Assembly (NCBI GenBank): GCA_964624795.1
Contig: CAZUZS010000038.1
Coordinates: 1 to 45,601, forward strand
Origin: CAZUZS01 sp964624795
Lineage (GTDB): Bacteria; Calditrichota; Calditrichia; RBG-13-44-9
Direction: 5' to 3'
Length of the DNA: 45,601 bases
Positions 18,666 through 26,990 of this stretch are shown piece by piece. Positions within the stretch are counted from its first letter, which is position 1, and every line of letters begins with the position of its first letter. The notes beneath the pieces are model-generated. The model made no database searches, was not told the origin of the DNA, and saw only the letters and a program-made list of their open reading frames with translations. Made by a program: the position numbers and the translations under genes.

Positions 18666-18896
18666 TTAATTCCCACTGGCACCGGCTAGCTTAAATCTTC
18701 CGCTGGCTGGCCGGTCCTTGCTTTAACTTGCCTTGGAAGCATCCGATTTCAGGATAAACTCCGGCTCAGGGCCGATTTATTTTGCGACTCATATAAATAT
18801 CCTGTTGATTATAACGATTATCTATTTACCGGGCTATCGTAGCTGATTGAAGAGAACAAATCCGGTTATGGCAAGAACGAACAATGTGAGGAATAG

Positions 18897-19301
18897 ATGC
18901 TTTCATTTTCAAAGAAATCAAACAAGAAGAATAGAGAGACAAGCGCTAATTCAATGACTATCGCCGGCAAGAAGATCATTTTAAACTCCCGTGGGCTCAT
19001 CCCGGCTGTGATTCAGATGAAGGCCGGCACCTGTTCGGAGGTGGTAAACCTGGTCTATCTCAACCAGGAAGCATTCGAGATGACGGTCTCCAGCGGAGAA
19101 CTGTATCTTTACCGTAGATCCAAAAGAATGGTGGAAAAGTTCGCAGTCAATAACCGCGACGATTTCAAGATTCAGACTATCTTCATCTCAAAAAACCAGC
19201 GATCTCTGTTGGTGACCATCGCGCTTGACGAGGAGACATTGCCGGATACTTTGTTCATTCACAAGATATTCCCCCTCAAGTTTGAATTCGAAGAAAATTG
19301 A
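18897..19301 (+). CDS. HisI-like (phosphoribosyl-AMP cyclohydrolase fold) protein lacking catalytic cysteines
   Basis: 134 residues; GAGG 6 nt upstream of the ATG. Residues 33-108 resemble the HisI core: 'GLIPAVIQ' at 33-40, 'LNQEAFEMTVSSG' at 55-67 (the family's 'MNxEALxxTxxTG') and 'YRRSKR' at 72-77 (the family's 'SRSR'). The metal-binding block expected next (DCDxDALL and a later HTGxxSCF) is replaced by 'SKNQRSLL' with no cysteine; the only cysteine is C46. A true cyclohydrolase is therefore unlikely. No his genes are adjacent. It could be a nucleotide-binding or scaffold relative; this is a by-eye fold call. Confidence 0.55.
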   Translation: MLSFSKKSNKKNRETSANSMTIAGKKIILNSRGLIPAVIQMKAGTCSEVVNLVYLNQEAFEMTVSSGELYLYRRSKRMVEKFAVNNRDDFKIQTIFISKNQRSLLVTIALDEETLPDTLFIHKIFPLKFEFEEN

Positions 19302-19446
19302 CAAATTCATCTAATTTTAAGGATGACCAGACAGGCAGTTAGCGCAGTGGGCTAAATTGCCAAAAACAATGTGTGTAGATTGATTTTTTGAACAATTCAG
19401 GTTAATGATGGTTGCAAAAACGCGCGGGAAATGGATTAAAATAAAA

Positions 19447-19514
19447 AAGGGAATGTTGCGACGAACTTCCCTGTACGCGACACCCACTTCCCTGTGAGCA
19501 GGCAACATTCCCTT
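19447..19514. terminator. Bidirectional hairpin terminator between convergent genes
   Basis: 13-bp perfect inverted arms at 19447-19459 (AAGGGAATGTTGC) and 19502-19514. Read on the minus strand, the stem is followed at once by a T-rich tract (six Ts), placing it right after the histidine-kinase stop. Read on the plus strand, it is followed by GCTATTTTT. The loop is long (42 nt) and contains the decamer ACTTCCCTGT twice. Confidence 0.75.
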
Positions 19515-19515
19515 G

Positions 19516-21873
19516 CTATTTTTCGTAAATCATGCTTCCATTCATTACTCTTTTTATAATATCGGATAGTATTCCTATTTTATAAGGCTTTTTTAAAAAA
19601 TAATTATAGCCCATATCCTTCAATCTATCGAACCTGGATGCATCGGCATAACCACTTGTAAATATAATACTTGCCTGCGGGTCGATCTTTAGGATGTGAC
19701 CGGCCGCCTCCACACCATCCATCAACGGCATTTGAATGTCCATGAGAACTGCGTCGATCTCCTCGTGCCGGGATTCATAAATCTCCACTGCCTGCCTGCC
19801 ATTCCCGGCGGAGATAACCTGATAATTCAGGCTTTCCAGCATCGCGGTGAGGGTCTCTTGAATCATCTCTTCATCATCGACAATCAGGAGCGTACCACTC
19901 CCCGGTTCCGGCGACTTATCGGAATATATCTCCCGCGTCACCTGCTCCTCGCAGGCCGGAAAGTAGACACACACCCGGGTCCCCTGGCCAACCTCCGAAT
20001 CAACGTTAATAATACCCTTGTGGGACCGAACGATACCGTAAACCACGCTCAACCCCAAACCGGTACCTTTTCCCTGCTTCTTGCTGGAAAAGAAGGGATC
20101 GAAAATCTTGTCTTTATATTCATCGGGTATGCCGGTTCCCGAATCCTGAATCTCCAGGCAAACTGCGCGGCCCGGAATTAATTCGCGTTCGGGGTTTTCT
20201 TCATCGGCAGCTTCCGGCATAATATTGCGGGTGCGGAGGGTGAGTGAACCTCCATCCGGCATCGCATCCCTGGCATTCACTGAGAGATTCATCAGAACCT
20301 GTTCGATTTGCCCGTAATCTGCCCGGATATTGGTAAGATCTGCTGCTAAATCCATCTTTATTTCAATCTTACGATCCAGCACGCGACGGAACATGTGAGC
20401 AAAATCGGCCACAACACGGCTCAGGTTGATAATTTCAAAATTTTCACGGCTGGCGCCGCGGGAAAACGAAAGAATCTGGCGGGTTAAGGATGCGGCTTGA
20501 TCGGCGGCCTTTTCTATCGTGTCAAGATATTTCACCCACTCCTCATTGTCGGCCACCTTTAACTTCAGAAGTTGAGCATTTGGCAGGATAATGGCCAGGA
20601 TATTATTGAAATCGTGGGCAATGCCTCCAGCAATGGTGCCAATGCTTTCCAGTCGCTGGTCCTGGATCATTTTCCTTTCCATCGTCAATTCGCGGGTAAT
20701 ATCCCGAATGATGAATATCATTCCGTCTACCTGCGCATCCTCGCGGATGAGCGGCTGTGCTGCAATTTCTACCATTTTTGAATAATGCTTCGATTCTGAA
20801 CTCAAGCTATGCTGAACCACCTGTTTTTCAGGAACTTTGCGCAGGTCTTCCAATATCTCCGCCAGCCCGGTTTCATTGATTTGTTCCACTGAGGTAAAAC
20901 TGCTGTTCTCCATTTGAAAATCAAATGGCAGTTCCACAATATTCATCAGCTCGCGATTATACCACATGATTTTCCCGTCCATATCAACTACCAGCAAGCC
21001 AACTGGAATCTGGTGGAAAATCAGCAATACTTCTTCCTGTATTTTCTTTAATTGCAGGGTTCGTTCCCGGATTTTCTCTTCAAGCTTCTCGTTATATTCG
21101 TGCAGCCTTCGGTTCAACAGGCTCTTTTGTTTGTTGTAATAATTCAATTTCAATATCATTTCATTGAATTTTCGCGCCAATTGGCCGAATTCACCTTCGT
21201 CCTCCACATGAATCTGGTAATCAAGATTCCCTTTGCTCACCTGATCTGTGCCGTTCATCAACTCCCGAATAGGACGCGTTATATTCAAGCTGAAACGTTG
21301 TAGAACCACAAGACCGATCAACAGGACCAGGGCGCTCACCAGAATAGCCCCGTACTCCGCCTTCCGCGTCAGTTCGAATACACCCTGTGAATCGAAGCTC
21401 AGGATAACAAAACCACGAGGTGTTTCCTTCGGCTCCGATTTTATGGGGTAAATCGCTATTTCCTGCGAATCATTTATCTGCCGCAATGTTTGCTTGTCCT
21501 GAAGCCATGGTGCAACGGTTGCCATTAGCTCTTCTGCTTCGGGTTCCGGCGAGGTCCTTGGTGCCAATTCCCGGGCCAGTATTCGCCGCTGGTCATCCAC
21601 AACCATCACCATTTGAATGTCTTCTTCGTTCAGGAACATCTGCAAGACATGCAGGATTTTGCCGGTCTCTCTATTCAAAAGTGGTTCGTAACAGCGCGAA
21701 GCGAGATTGCCGGCAATTGTAACAATCCGCGCTTCAAATTGCTTTTTCACAAAATGCAGATAAATCTTATGCGAAATAAGCATTGAAATCAGGTATGCTG
21801 CAACGAATAAAACACCGATTGTAATAGTGAGCCGGTGGTATAGTGATGTTCTTCTCAGTCGCTTATATTTCAT
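19516..21873 (-). CDS. Hybrid sensor histidine kinase/response regulator (HAMP-PAS-HisKA-HATPase-REC)
   Basis: 785 residues. TM1 at about 15-35, a periplasmic sensor at about 36-175, TM2 at about 176-194, HAMP at 195-250, a coiled coil at 245-285 and PAS at about 280-395. The HisKA phospho-site is H420 in 'GGIAHDFNNIL', typical of the NtrB-like/HisKA class with 'HDFNN'. The HATPase domain has the N box N533 ('NARDAM'), G1 'DSGTG' at 577-581 and G2 'GKGTGLGLS'. The C-terminal REC domain is at 660-775, with acidic pocket D666/D667, phospho-acceptor D712 and K762. All catalytic residues are present, so an active phosphorelay is expected. The ligand is unknown. The start has only a weak GAGG 2 nt before the ATG. 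No cognate regulator is adjacent; the nearest is the HD-GYP protein at 24683. Confidence 0.93.
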   Translation of the reverse strand: MKYKRLRRTSLYHRLTITIGVLFVAAYLISMLISHKIYLHFVKKQFEARIVTIAGNLASRCYEPLLNRETGKILHVLQMFLNEEDIQMVMVVDDQRRILARELAPRTSPEPEAEELMATVAPWLQDKQTLRQINDSQEIAIYPIKSEPKETPRGFVILSFDSQGVFELTRKAEYGAILVSALVLLIGLVVLQRFSLNITRPIRELMNGTDQVSKGNLDYQIHVEDEGEFGQLARKFNEMILKLNYYNKQKSLLNRRLHEYNEKLEEKIRERTLQLKKIQEEVLLIFHQIPVGLLVVDMDGKIMWYNRELMNIVELPFDFQMENSSFTSVEQINETGLAEILEDLRKVPEKQVVQHSLSSESKHYSKMVEIAAQPLIREDAQVDGMIFIIRDITRELTMERKMIQDQRLESIGTIAGGIAHDFNNILAIILPNAQLLKLKVADNEEWVKYLDTIEKAADQAASLTRQILSFSRGASRENFEIINLSRVVADFAHMFRRVLDRKIEIKMDLAADLTNIRADYGQIEQVLMNLSVNARDAMPDGGSLTLRTRNIMPEAADEENPERELIPGRAVCLEIQDSGTGIPDEYKDKIFDPFFSSKKQGKGTGLGLSVVYGIVRSHKGIINVDSEVGQGTRVCVYFPACEEQVTREIYSDKSPEPGSGTLLIVDDEEMIQETLTAMLESLNYQVISAGNGRQAVEIYESRHEEIDAVLMDIQMPLMDGVEAAGHILKIDPQASIIFTSGYADASRFDRLKDMGYNYFLKKPYKIGILSDIIKRVMNGSMIYEK

Positions 21874-22228
21874 AGCCTCTAATCTTCGATCGCCAGATAA
21901 TTTCTTCTTACAATCGCCTAATTATTCTAAATATCGACATGGAGTTGGAAATGTTTACCACCAAAAAATATTGTTGACGCAAGTCCAAGTGGCGGGAATA
22001 TCCTTAATTCGCCTGAAGACTGTTCGGGGGGGAGTAAATAAATGCGGGCAGGAACCGGGAATCTTCCCGATCAAGATTTCCCTGAAATCGCTAATATCCT
22101 AATTTGGCAAATGAATTGAATATTCTATAAAAGCATTATCTTGCGCAGGTAATCCGAAACCATCTTTGAAATGCGGAATGTTATAAATGGCGGGGGTACC
22201 CGAAATGGATTCCCCGCCCCGACTCAAA
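21874..22228. other. Intergenic region upstream of the histidine kinase
   Basis: 355 bp with no convincing gene; a 91-codon plus frame overlapping the kinase start has no ribosome-binding site. It holds a hairpin downstream of the acyl-CoA dehydrogenase (listed) and presumably the kinase promoter, which I could not place. Confidence 0.5.
22189..22218 (-). terminator. GC-rich hairpin after acyl-CoA dehydrogenase
   Basis: Arms GGCGGGG (22189-22195) and CCCCGCC (22212-22218) with a 16-nt loop, 11 bp past the stop on the minus strand. It is followed by ATTTATAA rather than a clean T run, so termination is probable but not strong. Confidence 0.5.
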
Positions 22229-23386
22229 TTATTTAGACATTATGTATTTGGCAATCGTCTGCAGCTGCATATTCGATGTGCCTTCATATATCTGGCCGAT
22301 TTTGGCATCACGATACAGTTTTTCTACCGGGTACTCCCTGGTATAGCCGTAACCGCCAAAAATCTCGAGGGATTTCGATGTAATGTTCTCCGCTAATTGC
22401 GAAGAGAACAGCTTGGCCATTGCTGCCTCTTTAAGGAAGTCTTTTCCGGCATCTTTCAGCCTTGCAGCATTATACACTAATAGCCGCATCGCCTCCAGTT
22501 TGGTCGCCATTTCCGCTAACTGGAATTGGATGACCTGGAACTCCGCAATCTTTTTCCCGAACTGCTCTCTCTCTTTGGCATATTGCATCCCGTATTGCAA
22601 GGCAGCCTGTGAAATTCCCAGCATCTGCGCCCCGATGCCAATACGGCCCTCGTTCAATGTTTCAATGGCAACCTTATACCCCTTGCCAATTTCTCCCAAC
22701 ACATTCTCCTTCGGGACAATGCAGTTGTCCAGGATCAGCTCGCAGGTGCTGCTGGAGCGAATGCCAAGCTTATCTTCTTTTTTGCCGACCGAAAATCCCT
22801 CAAATTCGCGCTCGATAATAAAGGCGGTAATACCCTTATATCCCGCTTCCGGGTTGGCATTTGCAAAAACTATGAAAATATCTGCTTCGCCGCCATTCGT
22901 TGTCCACATCTTCTGGCCGTTTAACACAAAATGGTCGCCTTTATCCACGGCTCTCGCTTTCAGGCTAAATGCATCGCTCCCGGAGCCTGCCTCCGAAAGG
23001 GAATATGCACCTATTTTCTCTTTGGCGAGCATGGGCAAGTATTTTTTCTTCAATTCCTCATTTCCCCAGCGGAGAACGGCATTATTTACAAGCGTATTCT
23101 GAACATCCACATAAATTGCAGCCGAGGCATCTATTCTTGCCAGCGCCTCGATCGCCAAAATGGACATAAAGAAATTTGTACCCGTGCCGCCGTATGTTTC
23201 GGGAATTTCAATGCCCATCAAGCCCAACTCAAAAAACTGGTTGATAATTTCCTTTTTAAAAGTCCCCTGCTTATCCATCTCCAGGGAAAAGGGTTTAATC
23301 TGTTCTTCGGCAAATTCATAAACCATATCCTTGAACATGGTTTCTTCTTCGGTCAACTGCGTTAAAGGTTGGATGATCGGCTCCAT
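22229..23386 (-). CDS. Acyl-CoA dehydrogenase (short/branched-chain type)
   Basis: 385 residues, standard length; AAGGAG 6 nt before the ATG. The FAD/substrate signature 'YSLSEAGSGSDA' is at about 128-139. The C-terminal 'IYEGTSNMQLQTIA' has E368 at the position of the catalytic base of short-chain and short/branched-chain enzymes, and 'GGYGYTREYP' precedes it. The enzyme oxidises acyl-CoA to trans-2-enoyl-CoA with FAD and passes electrons to ETF. No other beta-oxidation gene is adjacent, so substrate length is uncertain. A hairpin follows the stop, suggesting a single-gene unit. Confidence 0.93.
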   Translation of the reverse strand: MEPIIQPLTQLTEEETMFKDMVYEFAEEQIKPFSLEMDKQGTFKKEIINQFFELGLMGIEIPETYGGTGTNFFMSILAIEALARIDASAAIYVDVQNTLVNNAVLRWGNEELKKKYLPMLAKEKIGAYSLSEAGSGSDAFSLKARAVDKGDHFVLNGQKMWTTNGGEADIFIVFANANPEAGYKGITAFIIEREFEGFSVGKKEDKLGIRSSSTCELILDNCIVPKENVLGEIGKGYKVAIETLNEGRIGIGAQMLGISQAALQYGMQYAKEREQFGKKIAEFQVIQFQLAEMATKLEAMRLLVYNAARLKDAGKDFLKEAAMAKLFSSQLAENITSKSLEIFGGYGYTREYPVEKLYRDAKIGQIYEGTSNMQLQTIAKYIMSK

Positions 23387-23526
23387 TTTCTGCTCCTTCT
23401 CATTTAAAAGATGAAAGGCTGATATTAACGTTGCACTCTTTTAAATTAATCAATAAATTAATTTCAACTAAATAATTTTATTAATCATAATAAGATAAAT
23501 CTTTCTTGCAATTTCAAGAGGAAAAA

Positions 23527-24396
23527 ATGAATTCTACAGAAAAGCAGATACTCGAAAAATTGAAAACGGCACGCGACCACTACCTGGACCAGAACTATTC
23601 TGCTGCAATAGATCTTTATTTGGAATTAGCGGATGAGTTGAAGGATGATGAAGATAATATTAGTGTAATCCGGATCGAGCTGGGATGGAGCCACTATTAT
23701 AATGAGGATTATTTGAAAGCAATTGAAGTTTTTGACCAGGCAATGGAAGATGCCCGCCTGGCTCCGCAACAGCAATTCGATTGTCTCCGTCTCATCGGAT
23801 TTTCATACGAAATGCTTGGGGATCTTAAAAAAGCGCGCAAGTATATTGAACAGGCGCTCGACGTCAATATCGCGGACAGCGAAAAGCGCTACAGCTATTT
23901 TGAATTGGGGAAGGTGTTATTTAACCTCGGGGACATCATAGAGGCTGAACACGCATTTAAAATAGCTGAAAGTCTGTTCAAGGAGTACGAACCGGATTAC
24001 CAGCATGCCCTGGAATACTACCTGGGATTTACAGCATACTTCCAGAAGAAATTTAAGATAGCCCGTCAATATTTTGATAAGATTTTGGAGGGCGCCGAGG
24101 ATACTAAAATCCGCGCCACCGGCTTTTTCGGATTAGCACACCTGCACTATCACCACCGCGATTACCAGGCGCTAATCGATATCTGCGAAAAGATTTTGCG
24201 CCTGGATGAAACCTTCTTCGACAAGGAAACGCTTGGGTATTTTTTGAGCAGTGCATATCTCAATTTGCAGCGGTGGGAGGGTCTGGAGATGTTTTTCAAC
24301 GAGCTGGAAGCCAACTACCCAAATGGGCGCTACGCAGCGGAATATCCGAAATTTCGTAAGGCCCTCGATGCCCATCTGAGTCCGGACAAGAAATGA
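23527..24396 (+). CDS. Tetratricopeptide-repeat protein
   Basis: 289 residues from the ATG at 23527, chosen because AGAGG lies 6 nt upstream; a TTG seven codons earlier has no such site. No signal peptide, so likely cytoplasmic. Roughly six helical TPR-like pairs span residues 5-280, for example 'ALDLYLELADEL'-like and 'AIEVFDQAM' segments, with aromatic residues at the usual packing positions. It would serve as a protein-protein scaffold; the partner is unknown. It is divergent from the acyl-CoA dehydrogenase and lies 286 bp before the HD-GYP regulator on the same strand. Confidence 0.8.
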   Translation: MNSTEKQILEKLKTARDHYLDQNYSAAIDLYLELADELKDDEDNISVIRIELGWSHYYNEDYLKAIEVFDQAMEDARLAPQQQFDCLRLIGFSYEMLGDLKKARKYIEQALDVNIADSEKRYSYFELGKVLFNLGDIIEAEHAFKIAESLFKEYEPDYQHALEYYLGFTAYFQKKFKIARQYFDKILEGAEDTKIRATGFFGLAHLHYHHRDYQALIDICEKILRLDETFFDKETLGYFLSSAYLNLQRWEGLEMFFNELEANYPNGRYAAEYPKFRKALDAHLSPDKK

Positions 24397-24682
24397 CGTG
24401 CATTTTTGTATTTTCAAATTGAACACCGTCGGAAGTCGGGAAAATATATATTCTTTGCCTGGCTATAAATCCGGCGGCACATTCCCTCCCATTCATCATT
24501 TCAGAGTACCACAAGTATTGAGTAATCTTCGATTTCCGAATTGATGTAGTTGGACATTGGAATTCATTCCTGACATCCGAATTCTACCCAAAATATTTAA
24601 GGTGTGAATTATATTGTTTTTCAAGGTAAGATTTTCCTCATTCTGGTCGAAAATAATTTCAGACTAAATAGAGTCAGGGAAA

Positions 24683-26193
24683 ATGCCGCGAAACCATGCA
24701 AGAGTGCTGATTCTTGATGATGAATATTACCTCGGACAAATGCTTGCCCAGGCGCTAACTGCTGAAAAAATACAGACTATTGCCGTTACCGAGGTCGATT
24801 CGGCCATCGATTGGCTGAGTAAAACCAGCTTCGACCTGGTTGTTTCGGATATCTACCTGCCCGGCAAAACCGGAATAGATCTGTTCAATTTCGTCAAAAA
24901 CAGCAAAATTGAGGTCCCCTTCATCTTCATGACCGGCAATCCGGACTTGGAGGTGGCGGTAAATTTCTTCACCCGCGGCGGCTACGATTACATCATTAAA
25001 CCCTTCATGATTCCGGACTTCCTCAAAAAGGTGAACGTGGTAATCCGAAATCATAAATTGGAAAAGCAGGAGAAGAATCTGGTTAAGGATTTGCGTTCTC
25101 TTCTTGCTACCCGTCTATCGGAACTGAATATCTACCAGGATGTCTTCGAGAGCACCGATGACGGGATTGTTATCGCAGACCTGGATGGAAATATCGTAAA
25201 GGTAAACCAGGGATTTGAAAATATCACCGGCATGACAAATATCCAACTTCTACATCAACATTTGGACATATTGGGGCATTCTCTGCTCCCCGGCCTGAAA
25301 TTCGGCACCATAGTGGAAACCCTGAAAACGGAAAGCTCCTGGCATGCCGATCTTGAGGGAAAACGAAACCTCGATGAAACCTGGTATAACAGCATTACAT
25401 TCTCGCCCATAAAAAATGAAGAATCCAGCGTGTTTGCCTACGCAGGAATATTTAAGGATGTGACCGCACAGCGCCGGGTAGAACAGGCTCTGATCGGCAG
25501 CCTGAAACAGATGAACCTGGCGCAGGAGGCCATTATCTTCGGGATGGCGCGTCTGGCGGAACACCGCGACCAGACCACCGGATACCATTTGGAAAGAATC
25601 CGCGATTACTGCAGAACCTTAGCAGAAGCACTTATTGAGCGCAAAAAATATCGAAGCGTTATCAACAATGAATTCGTGCAGATGCTCTGTCGTACCGCCA
25701 CTCTCCATGACATCGGGAAGGTAGGCATCCCGGATTATATCCTGCTAAAGGAAGATAAACTCAGCCAACCCGAATTTGAGATCATGAAGTCCCACACATC
25801 AATTGGGTATCACACTCTCAATTCCATCCGCGAGCAATATGGCGATATGGAATTTCTGAAGATGGGGATAGAGATTTCCTACTGTCACCATGAACGGTGG
25901 AACGGCAGCGGGTACCCGCAGGGCCTGAAGGGTGAGAAGATTCCGCTTTCCGCTCAAATCCTGGCCGTAGCCGACGTGTACGATGCCCTCACCACCCGCC
26001 GAAGTTACAAAGAAGCTTTCAGTCACGAGCATGCCATCGAGATTATGCAGCAGGAAAAAGGAAAACACTTTTCGCCCCACATTTTCGATGTATTCATGGA
26101 AATCGTGGACCAATTCGATGAGATCAGGAAGAAATTTCAGATGGAAAATACTGATCCTGATTTCCCTGAGAACCAACCGGTGGACGCAAATAC
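24683..26193 (+). CDS. REC-PAS-HD-GYP response regulator, predicted c-di-GMP phosphodiesterase (3' end in gap)
   Basis: At least 503 residues; AGGGA just upstream of the ATG. The REC domain (6-120) has phospho-acceptor D56 with acidic D12/D13 and K107. PAS spans about 148-265. HD-GYP spans about 278-480, with 'HRDQTTGYH', the metal pair H342/D343 in 'HDIGKVGIP', 'HHERWNGSGYP' (HHE at 402-404, GYP at 410-412) and 'ADVYDALTTRRSYK'. All residues needed for c-di-GMP hydrolysis are present, so active turnover to GMP/pGpG is expected under control of an unlinked kinase. The stop codon is inside the gap 26194-26293; the body is complete, so only a short tail is missing. Confidence 0.92.
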
Positions 26194-26293
26194 NNNNNNN
26201 NNNNNNNNNNNNNNNNNNNNNNNNNNNNNNNNNNNNNNNNNNNNNNNNNNNNNNNNNNNNNNNNNNNNNNNNNNNNNNNNNNNNNNNNNNNNN
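26194..26293. other. Scaffold gap (100 N) between convergent genes
   Basis: It hides the stop codons of both the HD-GYP regulator (plus) and the GNAT acetyltransferase (minus), and any terminator between them. The flanks show no shared sequence. Confidence 0.95.
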
Positions 26294-26760
26294 GTGAGCC
26301 GGTAAACCGTCCATTCATTCATCGCTTTCGCGCCAAGCGATTTGTAAAACTGAATGGCGGACTCATTCCAGTTTAACACCGCCCACTCCATCCGGCCGCA
26401 ATCATTCCGCTGCGCGATCTTTGCCAGCTCCGAAAGCAGGACTTTGCCAATCCCTATCCCGCGGAATTCGGGCCTTACGAAAAGATCTTCCAGGTAAAGA
26501 GACGGCCTTCCCAGAAAGGTTGAAAATGTAAAAAAATAGAGGGCAAATCCCAGGAACGGCCCCTCGCCTGTGCCGGATTCCACCACCAGTGTTTGAAAGC
26601 GCGGCTCCGCCCCGAATCCGTGTTTTTCGTAGAGATTTTCACTCGCAGACACCTGGTCTGCCAGCCGTTCGTACTCTGCCAGCGCTTTAACTAAGTCCAA
26701 AATCTGCGGAATGTCGTCCCGCCTCCCGGGCCGAATGTGGTAATTGACGGAATTTTTCAT
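26294..26760 (-). CDS. GNAT N-acetyltransferase (SSAT/diamine-acetyltransferase-like), 3' end in gap
   Basis: About 156 residues visible; AGGAGA 6 nt before the ATG. The N-terminal 'IRPGRRDD', the middle 'LYLEDLFV' and the acetyl-CoA loop 'RGIGIGKVLL' are followed by 'VLNWNESAIQFYKSLGA' and 'EWTVYRL', the order of spermidine/spermine N1-acetyltransferase-like proteins. These proteins acetylate small amines or thialysine with acetyl-CoA; the exact substrate cannot be read. By family length only about 5-10 residues and the stop should be missing in the gap. Confidence 0.85.
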
Positions 26761-26990
26761 TTTATTTCTCCTGCACCGGGCAAGCCGGGTGGTAATTGGG
26801 ATTCTTGTATGATCCTACTCATTTTTGAACAGGATTGAAAATAAGCTGGATCAGTAGTTATCACATGGCCTTTGCGTTTCTTAGTGCGTTTGTGCCTTAT
26901 CATGAAATGACCACTAAGCGGGTGGTTGAGCCGTCACCTTTTATTTTTTATCCTTTTTCTTTTTTCTTCCCGAAGATCAGTGTTTACCGA

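Noticed and set aside
19317..19508. 63-codon minus frame between the HisI-like gene and the kinase
   Set aside because: It coincides with the hairpin terminator and has no start signal.
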